Of a stretch of 50,307 nt of DNA, positions 16,339 through 24,459 are shown in pieces (the stretch's first letter is position 1; each line of letters opens with the position of its first letter). The stretch covers positions 1-50,307 of the forward strand of contig JAVBNE010000099.1 of assembly GCA_031551755.1 (NCBI GenBank), in the 5' to 3' direction. The stretch is from JAVBMU01 sp031551755 (GTDB lineage: Bacteria; Actinomycetota; Actinomycetes; Actinomycetales; Cellulomonadaceae). Below the pieces are notes generated by a model. The model was not told the DNA's origin and ran no database searches. It was given only the letters and a program-made list of their open reading frames with translations. A program made the translations under genes and the position numbers.

Positions 16339-16502
16339 TGTACGGCGCCCTCTGGCGGGTCATCCCAGGGCCGGCCTGGTTCAAGGTCTTCTTCCTGCTC
16401 GTGCTGGTGGCGGCGATCGTGGCGGCCTGTTTTCTGTGGGTCTTCCCCGCGGTATCCGACCTCATGCCCTTCAACGACGGCACTTTGCAGGAGGACGCAT
16501 GA
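16338..16502 (+). CDS. 54-residue single-pass membrane protein between sortase and trpG
   Basis: MYGALWRVIPGPAWFKV begins the protein, followed by a strong hydrophobic helix (FFLLVLVAAIVAACFLWVF) and a short acidic tail ending QEDA. The ATG overlaps the sortase stop (TGATG) and the TGA overlaps the trpG ATG (ATGA), so it is in a continuous translationally coupled chain, which strongly supports real expression. Small membrane proteins in this position recur in actinobacterial genomes; function unknown. It is below common gene-calling length limits and may be missed. Confidence 0.8.
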   Translation: MYGALWRVIPGPAWFKVFFLLVLVAAIVAACFLWVFPAVSDLMPFNDGTLQEDA

Positions 16503-17152
16503 CTCGCGTCCTGGTCGTCGACAACTACGACTCCTTCGTCTACACGATCGTCGGCTATCTTCAGCAGCTCGGGGCGCAGACCGTCGTGGTGCGTAACGAC
16601 GCGGTTCCCGCGCTGGTGGCGGGCCGGTACGCGGACGACGGCGGACCCTTCGACGGCGTGCTGATCTCCCCGGGGCCGGGAACGCCGGCCAAGGCCGGCG
16701 CCAGTGAACAGGTGATCCGAGAGTGCGCTGACACCGCCACCCCGCTGCTCGGGGTCTGCCTCGGACATCAGGCGCTGGCGGAGGTCTACGGAGCGACCGT
16801 GAGCCACGCCCCCGAGCTCATGCACGGCAAGACCAGCGAGGTCAGCCACGGCGGTCTCGGAGTGCTCGCCGGGCTGCCCGACCCATTCACCGCGACCAGG
16901 TATCACTCCCTCGCCGTCGTCACCGAGACCGTGCCGAGCGAGTTGGTCGTGACGGCTCAGACCGCCTCGGGCGTCATCATGGGCCTGCAGCACCGCGAGC
17001 TGCCGCTGCACGGCGTTCAGTTCCACCCGGAGTCGGTTCTCACCGAGGGCGGTCACCGTTTGCTGGCGAACTGGCTGGCCATCTGCGGCCAACGCGACGC
17101 CGTTACACGCGCCGAGGGGTTGGCCCCGCTCGTGCGCCAGCCGCCGGTGTAG
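16499..17152 (+). CDS. trpG: Glutamine amidotransferase, anthranilate/aminodeoxychorismate synthase component II
   Basis: 217 residues, class I amidotransferase. Motifs: VVDNYDSFVY at the N-terminus, SPGPGTP, nucleophile Cys87 in GVCLGHQ, and the catalytic His/Glu in GVQFHPES. It releases ammonia from glutamine for chorismate amination in tryptophan or folate synthesis; with no trpE or pabB adjacent, which pathway (trpG or pabA) cannot be decided. In Actinobacteria this gene commonly precedes pknB, as here. The ATGA overlap with the upstream small membrane protein indicates coupled translation. Confidence 0.9.
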   Translation: MTRVLVVDNYDSFVYTIVGYLQQLGAQTVVVRNDAVPALVAGRYADDGGPFDGVLISPGPGTPAKAGASEQVIRECADTATPLLGVCLGHQALAEVYGATVSHAPELMHGKTSEVSHGGLGVLAGLPDPFTATRYHSLAVVTETVPSELVVTAQTASGVIMGLQHRELPLHGVQFHPESVLTEGGHRLLANWLAICGQRDAVTRAEGLAPLVRQPPV

Positions 17153-17175
17153 TCCCGGTCAGTTGGCGGCCACGC

Positions 17176-17355
17176 TCAGTCGGTGTAGTCGTAGGACGCG
17201 ATTCGGTTCTGGACATCCTCGCTGAAGAACAGTTGGGCGATGAGGTCCCGCCGGGAGAGTCCTCGCGGCGTGAGGCAGTAGTCGTCCGCCCGTCAGCTCG
17301 ATCAGCCCGTGAGCGCCCAGAAGCGCGATCTGGCTGCCGAAGGCCGACCCCACCT
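17176..17355 (-). pseudogene. Possible remnant of a winged-helix gene
   Basis: On the minus strand the last ~36 codons before a TGA at 17176 read like a real C-terminus (DDYCLTPRGLSRRDLIAQ then LFFSEDVQNRIASYDYTD). The adjacent upstream stretch SAFGSQIALLGAHGLIELTG is in a neighbouring frame, so one base gained or lost near 17287-17290 would join them. LTPRG is typical of winged-helix domains. This may be a decayed gene overlapping the start of the pentapeptide gene, or a sequencing error. Low confidence. Confidence 0.25.
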
Positions 17356-17716
17356 CCACGCACCGCGGTACTGGGATTTCGGCGGGTTGCGGCTCGACGG
17401 CCTTCGAGTGACCGCCGGAAGCCTCGCGGGGACGGGCTTCTCTGAGACCTTCCTGCGCGACGCCACCCTGACCGGACTCGATCTGTCCGGCGTCGATCCG
17501 CATCGGACCAAACTGCAACGCGCGGACCTGAGCGGAACCGATCTGTCCGGCGCCCACCTGTGTGGGGCGGCGTTGGTGGATGCGATCGTCACCGACTCGA
17601 CCCGGCTCATGGGCACTCGGTACGACAAGGAGACCTGCTGGCCGGCGAGCTTCGGTGCCGATGCGGCAGTCGCGCGCGGCGCCATCATGGTCGACGGCGA
17701 GTGCGGCGGAGCCTAG
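17309..17716 (+). CDS. Pentapeptide repeat protein
   Basis: 135 residues from the GTG at 17309. The central part shows successive A(D/N)LXX-type five-residue repeats (FSETF-LRDAT-LTGLD-LSGVD ... LQRAD-LSGTD-LSGAH-LCGAA), which form a right-handed quadrilateral helix. The repeat region spans only about 50 residues, shorter than in gyrase-protecting members. No partner or function can be assigned. The start is uncertain: no good ribosome binding site, and the first ~20 codons overlap a possible decayed minus-strand gene, so the true start may lie nearer RYWDFGGL or VTAGSLAG. Confidence 0.55.
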   Translation: MSAQKRDLAAEGRPHLHAPRYWDFGGLRLDGLRVTAGSLAGTGFSETFLRDATLTGLDLSGVDPHRTKLQRADLSGTDLSGAHLCGAALVDAIVTDSTRLMGTRYDKETCWPASFGADAAVARGAIMVDGECGGA

Positions 17717-17762
17717 CTCCTCCGTTCCTCGTGCGCGCGCTCGCCACTACCGGTGGACGACC

Positions 17763-19748
17763 CTAGCCCCCGCCGCCCCCCGCGGGTCCGTCCGAGATGA
17801 TCAGCGAGACGGATGTGCCGACCGGCACCTCCTTGCCGCCGCCCGGGTCGGAGCCCATCACGATGTCCTTCGGGATGGTGTCGTTGTTCTGCCGCTGCGG
17901 CGGCCCGACGTTCAGCCCGGCGCCGCCGAGTGCCTCTTGAGCCTGCTGTTCGGTCATCCCGGCGAGGTTCCGGGGCACCGTTGTCATCTCCTGCTCGCGG
18001 GCCTTGGCGACCGTCAGGTTCACGGTGGAACCCTGGGGAACGCTGCCCTGGCCCGGGCTCTGGTTGATCACAGTGCCGGCCGTCTCGTCGGACTCCTGCT
18101 GGGTCACCGACGGTTCCAACTGGAGGTTACGTACGGTGCGCTCGGCATCGGCCTGGGACATGCCGCGCAGGTTCGGCAGCGAGACGTTCCCAGTGGAGAT
18201 GTACACCGCGATCTGCTGGCCGGGGGTCGCGGTGGCGCCACCAGCCGGTTCGGTGCGGGTGATCGCATTCTTCGGGACGTCGGGGCTGTCCTCCGGCGTC
18301 ACCGTACCCATCTTCAACCCGACCTTGTCGAATTCGCGGTTTGCTTCTTCCTGAGTCATGCCCTTGACGTTCGGGACGTTCACGGACTGGGGGCCGGGGG
18401 AGAACCACACCTGGACCGTCGAGCCGGGCTTCACCTCCGTGTCGCCGGCCGGATTCTGCCGCAGGAAGGTGTCCTTGGGTTGGTCGGAATCCTCGCTGCG
18501 TTGGTCGTATTCCAGGCCTGCCGCCTCGATCGCTGCTTTCGCCTGAGCCGGCGTCATTTCCGCGGTGATCGTCGGAACCACTACCGTTTCCGGCTCCTTC
18601 TTGCCGCCTGAGTTGATGATGAGCAGGGTGATGATCGTTGCCAGCGCGACCACGCCGACAGCGATCAGGGCCCACATCAGCCCCTTGCGCTTGGGCTTCT
18701 CTTCCTCTTCTTCGGTTTCCCCCGGGGGGTCGGTAGGGGGCAGCCCGGTCGTGGTGGCCCACGGGGAAGGAGCCACGGCGGGCGGGGCCGATGCGGGAGC
18801 CATGACCTGGGTCGCAGACTCGACGACGGTCGGTTGCAGATCCGCGGCCGCCAGCGCGCCGGCCGCGACCATCGGAACGTTGACCGGCTCGCCACGCAGG
18901 GCGCTTTCCAGGTCCGCGCGGAACTCGGCGGCGCTGCTGTACCGCGCCGACCGTTCTTTGGCGAGGGCCTTCATGGTGATGCGGTCCAGTACCTCGGGGA
19001 CGTCGGGTGCCAGAGAACTGGGCGTCGCCGGGGTCTCCCTTACGTGCTGATAGGCCACCGCGACCGGGGAGTCACCGATGAACGGTGTGCGGCCAGTGAG
19101 TAACTCGAAGAGCAGGCATCCCGTGGAGTAGAGGTCGGACCGGGCGTCGACCGTCTCGCCGCGCGCCTGCTCGGGGGATAGATACTGTGCGGTGCCGATG
19201 ACGGCCTGCGTCTGGGTCATGGTGGCGGCGGAGTCCGCGACGGCGCGGGCGATACCGAAGTCCATCACCTTGATCGCGCCCGTCGGTGTGATCATGACGT
19301 TGGCGGGTTTGATGTCGCGGTGCACGATCCCTGCGTGGTGGGAGTACTCCAACGCGGACAGCACCCCGGCCGTGATCTCGATGGCCTCGTCGATCGGAAC
19401 TGCCTGGCCGTCGCGCAACACGTCGCGGACGGTGTGGCCCTCGACGTACTCCATGACGATGAACGGCACGTGTACAGGATTGCCCTGGGCGTCTTTGTAC
19501 TCGTCCTCGCCCGTGTCGTAGACCGCCACGATGGCCGGGTGGTTCAAGGAGGCAGCGGCCTGCGCCTCGCGGCGGAAGCGTGCCAGGAAAGAGGGGTCTC
19601 GGGCCAGATCCGAGCGCAGGATCTTGATCGCGACCGTGCGACCTAGACGCGCGTCGTGGCCGATGTGCACCTCTGCCATGCCCCCGCGGCCGACCAGCTC
19701 ACCGACCTCGTAGCGGCCGGCGAGTACTCGACGTCCGTTTTCCACCAC
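17763..19748 (-). CDS. pknB: Serine/threonine protein kinase PknB with four PASTA domains
   Basis: 661 residues. Kinase domain (about 10-280): glycine loop VGRGGMAEV, VAIKIL lysine, catalytic HRDIKPAN, DFGIARA and the GTAQYLSPEQA activation segment. A juxtamembrane region rich in Thr/Pro and Glu leads to one membrane helix (LMWALIAVGVVALATIITLL), then four extracytoplasmic PASTA repeats (starting near VVVPTITAEM, VNVPNVKGMT, VSLPNLRGMS and TTVPRNLAGMT), which bind peptidoglycan precursors, and a Gly-rich end. PknB controls cell-wall synthesis and division. The GTG start directly follows the pknA stop codon (TAA GTG), so it is the last gene of the coupled operon. Confidence 0.95.
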   Translation of the reverse strand: MVENGRRVLAGRYEVGELVGRGGMAEVHIGHDARLGRTVAIKILRSDLARDPSFLARFRREAQAAASLNHPAIVAVYDTGEDEYKDAQGNPVHVPFIVMEYVEGHTVRDVLRDGQAVPIDEAIEITAGVLSALEYSHHAGIVHRDIKPANVMITPTGAIKVMDFGIARAVADSAATMTQTQAVIGTAQYLSPEQARGETVDARSDLYSTGCLLFELLTGRTPFIGDSPVAVAYQHVRETPATPSSLAPDVPEVLDRITMKALAKERSARYSSAAEFRADLESALRGEPVNVPMVAAGALAAADLQPTVVESATQVMAPASAPPAVAPSPWATTTGLPPTDPPGETEEEEEKPKRKGLMWALIAVGVVALATIITLLIINSGGKKEPETVVVPTITAEMTPAQAKAAIEAAGLEYDQRSEDSDQPKDTFLRQNPAGDTEVKPGSTVQVWFSPGPQSVNVPNVKGMTQEEANREFDKVGLKMGTVTPEDSPDVPKNAITRTEPAGGATATPGQQIAVYISTGNVSLPNLRGMSQADAERTVRNLQLEPSVTQQESDETAGTVINQSPGQGSVPQGSTVNLTVAKAREQEMTTVPRNLAGMTEQQAQEALGGAGLNVGPPQRQNNDTIPKDIVMGSDPGGGKEVPVGTSVSLIISDGPAGGGGG

Positions 19749-21371
19749 TTACTCGTCCTTAGGTGTCGTCTCAACCGCATACGCGTCCGCATGCGGTACT
19801 TGCGCCATCATCGCATCTGTCGGCGGGCTGTCCGTGTCGCAGGGCAACGATGTTGTCACGATCTGACCCGAGGTCCCTGCGGATTCGTAAGTACACGACA
19901 TACCGGATTCTGCAGGAAGTGCACCGAATGTTTCCGCCCGTGCCCTGCTCGCAATCGTCGCGATCAGCAGCACCGCGATCAGTACAGCGAGCCCGATGAG
20001 CGGCCAGGATAGCCCTCCGGGGAGTTTGAATGAACCCTTGGTCGACCGTTGGTTCGCGCGCTGGGGTGTTCGCCGAGAGGTCGTCTCGGCTGCCCGGCGG
20101 CGCTCCACCCTTGTGGTCGGCTCGTCGAGCGGGTGGTGAACGGGCGGGATATCGGGCTCGGGGTTGCCGCCGAAGCGGGCCGATCGGATGGGTAGTGAGG
20201 ACTTGGCTGCATCGCGGATCGCCGGCCAGGTCGGCAGCATGTCCCGGCGCTCACGGCGGGGGGCCGAATGCGCTCCTCGACCGGCGCGGCGGACCGCCGC
20301 GGGGATCACGATCGGGGTGATGACGGGCGCGACTGGATCCTGATGCGGGTTCTCGTACCGGGGTGCGTGCGGGTGCGCCGGTGTGGTCGCGTCGTCCGGC
20401 CAGTCCTCGGGGCCGGTCACGCCGCGGCGCGCGGTCGTATCGCTCAGGCGCCCGCTGGTCGAGTCATCCGCCCACCGGGTGGTGTCATCCGGGACTCGTT
20501 CGTAGCCCCAGTCGGTCACGGGTACGGCGACGGGCGGGGGTGGGGGCGCCGTCAGCCGGGCATGGATGGTGTCCAGTACCCGGGCCAGGGCGTGCGCGGG
20601 CTGCGGGCGCAGCAGCGGGTCCTTCTCCAGCATGGCCATGATGAGCGCGGCCAGCTCCTCATCCACATGGGCGGGCAGATCGGGTACCGGCTCGTTGACA
20701 TGCGCGACCGCGATGTCCACCGGGGTACGGCCCGTGAACGGCCGCCGACCGACTACGGACTCGTAGGCCACGATCCCCAGGGCGTAGACATCGGAAGCAC
20801 CGGTGGCGGCCTGGCCGATGGCCTGCTCGGGGGACAGGTACTGGGCGGTGCCCATGACCATGCCCGTGGCCGTCATCGGCACCTGGTTGGCTGCCAGAGA
20901 GACGCCGAAGTCGGTCAGCTTCACCACGCCGTGATGGTCGATCAGGATGTTTCCGGGCTTCACATCACGGTGTACGACACCGGCCTCGTGTGCGGCGGAG
21001 AGCCCGCGGGCGGTCTGCGACAACAGCGGCAGCAGGACATCCGGGGAGATCACCGGGGAACGTTCGAGCAGGTCGGCCATCGGCTCCCCCTCGACCAGCT
21101 CCATCACCAGGTAGCCGGAGCCGTTCTCTTCCCCATAGTCGAACATCTGCGCGATGTTGCGGTGGCACAGGGCCGCCCCGTTGCGGGCTTCGGTGCGTAG
21201 CCGCGCCAGGAAGTCTTCGTTGCCGGCGTACTCCTCCCGCAGCACCTTGACAGCGACCCGGTGTCCGATGGCGATGTCGCCGGCCACCCACACTTCGCCC
21301 ATGCCGCCGACGGCGATCTGGCTGACGAGGCGGTATCGGTTGCCGAGCACGAGGCCGGGGGCTGGCTTCAT
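19749..21371 (-). CDS. pknA: Serine/threonine protein kinase PknA
   Basis: 540 residues. Kinase domain (about 8-275) with AVGGMGEVW, VAVKVL, HRDVKPGN, LTDFGVS and MGTAQYLSPEQA. A long, Arg/Pro/Asp-rich linker of about 160 residues follows, then one membrane helix (WPLIGLAVLIAVLLIATIA) and a short external tail of ~60 residues with two cysteines, without PASTA repeats. PknA acts with PknB on shape and division proteins. It begins within the end of pbpA (ATGA overlap) and ends directly before pknB, consistent with one transcript. Confidence 0.93.
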   Translation of the reverse strand: MKPAPGLVLGNRYRLVSQIAVGGMGEVWVAGDIAIGHRVAVKVLREEYAGNEDFLARLRTEARNGAALCHRNIAQMFDYGEENGSGYLVMELVEGEPMADLLERSPVISPDVLLPLLSQTARGLSAAHEAGVVHRDVKPGNILIDHHGVVKLTDFGVSLAANQVPMTATGMVMGTAQYLSPEQAIGQAATGASDVYALGIVAYESVVGRRPFTGRTPVDIAVAHVNEPVPDLPAHVDEELAALIMAMLEKDPLLRPQPAHALARVLDTIHARLTAPPPPPVAVPVTDWGYERVPDDTTRWADDSTSGRLSDTTARRGVTGPEDWPDDATTPAHPHAPRYENPHQDPVAPVITPIVIPAAVRRAGRGAHSAPRRERRDMLPTWPAIRDAAKSSLPIRSARFGGNPEPDIPPVHHPLDEPTTRVERRRAAETTSRRTPQRANQRSTKGSFKLPGGLSWPLIGLAVLIAVLLIATIASRARAETFGALPAESGMSCTYESAGTSGQIVTTSLPCDTDSPPTDAMMAQVPHADAYAVETTPKDE

Positions 21372-22822
21372 CTGTTCAACACCGCCTCCATAACGGCCTT
21401 GGCGATCGGCGCTGCGACCTTCCCGCCGGTCGCCTCACTACCCATCGATCCGCCGTTCTCCACGATGACGGCCACGGCGACCTGCGGATCGTCCGCCGGG
21501 GCGAATCCGGTGAACCATGCATGCGGGGCGGCGGTCTTGGTGGTCTCCGCCGTGCCCGTCTTCCCAGCGACCTGCACGCCTCGGATCTGGGCGCCGACGC
21601 CGGAGCCGGACTGCACGACATCGACCATCATGCTCGTCAGTTGCCGGGCGGTCTCCGGTGAGATCGATTGGCGGAGTCTGCTGGGCTTGTTCTGCTTGAC
21701 CACATCGAGGTTCGCCGCCTTGATGGTGTCGATGAGATACGGCGTCATCTCTTCGCCGTCGTTGGCGATAGCGGCCGAGACCATGGCGACCTGCAGCGGG
21801 GTGACGCGGACATCGCCCTGGCCGATCGCGGCGAGCGCGGTCTGGGGAGCGTCCGGGTCTTCGGGGAACCGGCTCGGCTCAACGGTCAGGGGGATCGAGA
21901 TCCGGGAGTCGAAGCCGAACTCTTCGGCCTGGTCGCGCAGTGCGTCATCGCCGAGTTTGACGCCGAGATCGGCGAAGGCTGAGTTGCAGGAGATCCGCAG
22001 GGCGTCACTGAGCGACATCTGGCCGGTGCGTGAACACCGCTCGTCGCCGAAATTGCGCAAGATGGCGCTCGATTGCGGTAGTGGGAAGTTGTCCGGGGCG
22101 GGGACCTGGGTGTCCGCCGTGTAGTCCCCGCTCTCGATGGCGGCTGCGGCCGTCACCAGCTTGAACGTCGATCCCGGCGGGTAGGTGTTCCCCCGGATCG
22201 CGCGGTTCTCCAACGGGTTGCCCGGCGCCTTCAGCAGATCCTGATAGGCCTGGTTCGCCGCGTTGCGGTTGTGGCTCGCGAGCGTGTTCGGGTCGTAGCT
22301 CGGGGTGGAGACGAGCGCCAGGATCCGGCCGGTCTTGGGTTCGATCGCGACGACGGCTCCGCGCTGGTTCCCCAGTGCCCGGTAGGCGGCCTCCTGCACG
22401 GCGGGGTCGATCGTGAGGGCCACCGACGACCCCTGCGGTTTGGCGCCGGTGAACAGGCTGTTCAGCCGGTCGAGCCACAGGTCGTTCGCGGTGCCGTTGA
22501 GGAACTCGTTTTCCTTGCGCTCGATCTCGGTGCTGCCGTTCACGATCGAGTAGAAGCCTGTCACATGACCGTAAAGCGGACCGTTGGCATACGAACGCTG
22601 GTAGCCGAAGGGGTCGTCGACGGCCGCGGACGAGGCGATCGATTGCTCGCCGGCGAGGATCGGGCCACGGAAGGTGCCGAACTCGTTGTAGACGGTGCGC
22701 ACGTTCCGGGAGTCGGTGTTCAGCTTGTCGGCTTGGACGAACTGGATCCATGTGGTCGAGATCATCAAGACGGCGAACATGGCGAGCACTACGGTCGACA
22801 GACGGCGCAGGGGGGTGTTCAT
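21368..22822 (-). CDS. pbpA: Penicillin-binding protein 2-type transpeptidase PbpA
   Basis: 484 residues. N-terminal membrane anchor (VVLAMFAVLMISTTWIQF), dimerisation region, then the transpeptidase domain with its three motifs: SxxK in GSTFK, SxN in SCN, and KTGT. Length and order match actinobacterial PbpA, which cross-links peptidoglycan and works with the SEDS glycosyltransferase encoded immediately upstream. Overlaps rodA and pknA by four bases each. Confidence 0.93.
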   Translation of the reverse strand: MNTPLRRLSTVVLAMFAVLMISTTWIQFVQADKLNTDSRNVRTVYNEFGTFRGPILAGEQSIASSAAVDDPFGYQRSYANGPLYGHVTGFYSIVNGSTEIERKENEFLNGTANDLWLDRLNSLFTGAKPQGSSVALTIDPAVQEAAYRALGNQRGAVVAIEPKTGRILALVSTPSYDPNTLASHNRNAANQAYQDLLKAPGNPLENRAIRGNTYPPGSTFKLVTAAAAIESGDYTADTQVPAPDNFPLPQSSAILRNFGDERCSRTGQMSLSDALRISCNSAFADLGVKLGDDALRDQAEEFGFDSRISIPLTVEPSRFPEDPDAPQTALAAIGQGDVRVTPLQVAMVSAAIANDGEEMTPYLIDTIKAANLDVVKQNKPSRLRQSISPETARQLTSMMVDVVQSGSGVGAQIRGVQVAGKTGTAETTKTAAPHAWFTGFAPADDPQVAVAVIVENGGSMGSEATGGKVAAPIAKAVMEAVLNR

Positions 22823-24459
22823 CGCTGGCCTCCCCTGGGCTCGGTGTCATCGGAGAGGGGCGTCGGGGAAGTCGTCGCTGGCGGTTCGGTGTCTGCAGGA
22901 TTGACGGCTTCCGTGGCGAGTGCGTCGCCAGGTTGAACCGTTTCGGTGGCCGGGGCGTCATTGGGGTCGACGACTTCCGCAGCCGGGGCGTCGCTCACCG
23001 AGTGGAGCATGGTGTCGGCGTCGTCGGGCCGTGCGCCAACGGCTGCCCCGTCGGCGCCTACTGTCACCGGCACCCGGCTGTGGGCGGTGCCCGTGGCGAT
23101 CTGGCCACGATCGGGGGTGGCGGACGGACGCCGGGCGTCGTTGGAGATCCGCAACAGCAGGGCTACCACTATCCAGTTGGCGAGCAGGGACGACCCGCCT
23201 TGGGCGACGAACGGCATGGTCAACCCGGTCAATGGAATGATCCGGGTGATCCCACCGATCACCACGAAAAGCTGCCAGGCCATCACGAAGGCCAACCCAC
23301 CCGCGAGGAGTTTGCCGAAGCCGTCGCGCACCCCGATCGCCGTCCGCAGGCCACGTTCGGTCAGGATCAGGTAGGCGAGCAGGATGCAGATCAGCCCGGT
23401 GAGCCCCAGTTCCTCGCCCAGGGAGGCGTAGATGAAGTCCGAGAAGGCGAACGGGACGAGCCGGGGGTAGCCGTCGCCCCAGCCGGTGCCGAAGAGGCCG
23501 CCGTTGGCCATGCCGAACAGCCCGCGAACGAGCTGTCCTGAGCCGCCCGGGTCGCGGTTGAAGACCTCCGGGTCGAAGGCGTGCAGCCATACGTCCACGC
23601 GGGCTTGGACGTGCGCGAATGCCTTGGCGGCCATGACCGCACCTGCGGCGAACATAGTCAGGCCGATGATTACCCAGGACACCCGCTCGGTCGCGATGTA
23701 CAGCATGGCGACGAAGAGCCCGAAGAACAGCAGCGAGGTGCCGAGGTCGCGTTCGAAGATCAGGATGCCGAGGCAGGCGAGCCACACGATGATGATCGGC
23801 CCGAGGTCACGCATGCGGGGCAGTTGGAGCCCGACGATCTTCGGGCCGGCCAGGGCGAGCGTGTCGCGGTTGGTCACGAGGTAGCCGGCGAAGAAGACCG
23901 CGAAGGCGATCTTGGCGAACTCCGCCGGTTGCAGGGAGAAGCCGGCCACGTTGATCCAGATCTGTGCCCCATGGATCCGGGTGCCGATCCCCGGGACCAG
24001 AGGGAGTGCCACCGCCACGACCCCGACCACCATCGCTGTGTAGGTGTAGCGCCGTAATACGCGGTGGTCCCGTATGAACCAGACGATCACACCGGCCGCC
24101 ACGATTCCCACCGCGGCCCACAGGAACTGACGTGGGGCCAGGTCCTGGGTTCCCCCGGTGACCTGGGATCCGAGGTCGAGCCGGAAGATCATCGCCAGGC
24201 CGATGCCGTTCAGGCCGACCGCGATGGGCAGCATTACCTCGTCCGCATAGGGGGCGCGCAGCCGCAGGACGATGTGCGCACCGAGGGCCAGGACGATCGA
24301 GGCGATGCTGTAGACGTAGAACCGTGCCGGTAACGCGTCAGTGAGCGAGAGGCCGACGACGGCGTAGGCGCCGATGCCGAGCGCGAGCGCGAGGACCAGG
24401 AGCCCGAGTTCGCGGTAGCGCCCAGGGCGGCGCACCCCGGTCTCGGCGACGGCTGTCAT
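22819..24459 (-). CDS. rodA: SEDS family peptidoglycan glycosyltransferase RodA/FtsW
   Basis: 546 residues with about 12 membrane helices; SEDS motifs include WAAVGIVAAGVIVWF, LQPAEFAKIAFAVFFAGYL, ILIFERDLGTSLLFFGLF and TGLTMPFVAQGGSS. It polymerises lipid II into glycan strands, paired with the PbpA encoded downstream. About 110 residues of disordered, Asp/Thr/Pro-rich tail follow the last helix and contain three 11-residue repeats (22885-22983). Overlaps pstP and pbpA by four bases (ATGA). Confidence 0.93.
   Translation of the reverse strand: MTAVAETGVRRPGRYRELGLLVLALALGIGAYAVVGLSLTDALPARFYVYSIASIVLALGAHIVLRLRAPYADEVMLPIAVGLNGIGLAMIFRLDLGSQVTGGTQDLAPRQFLWAAVGIVAAGVIVWFIRDHRVLRRYTYTAMVVGVVAVALPLVPGIGTRIHGAQIWINVAGFSLQPAEFAKIAFAVFFAGYLVTNRDTLALAGPKIVGLQLPRMRDLGPIIIVWLACLGILIFERDLGTSLLFFGLFVAMLYIATERVSWVIIGLTMFAAGAVMAAKAFAHVQARVDVWLHAFDPEVFNRDPGGSGQLVRGLFGMANGGLFGTGWGDGYPRLVPFAFSDFIYASLGEELGLTGLICILLAYLILTERGLRTAIGVRDGFGKLLAGGLAFVMAWQLFVVIGGITRIIPLTGLTMPFVAQGGSSLLANWIVVALLLRISNDARRPSATPDRGQIATGTAHSRVPVTVGADGAAVGARPDDADTMLHSVSDAPAAEVVDPNDAPATETVQPGDALATEAVNPADTEPPATTSPTPLSDDTEPRGGQR
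22885..22983 (-). repeat. Three 33-bp coding repeats in the RodA tail
   Basis: Three tandem 11-residue units with the pattern A-(A/T)-E-x-V-(D/Q/N)-P-x-D-x-x (22951-22983, 22918-22950, 22885-22917 in protein order). The DNA copies have diverged, so this is an old repeat, but the protein pattern is kept. Confidence 0.8.

Noticed and set aside
17159..17557. 132-codon minus-strand frame over the pentapeptide gene
   Set aside because: Most of it is the antisense of the pentapeptide repeats; only the short stretch discussed near 17176-17355 looks protein-like.
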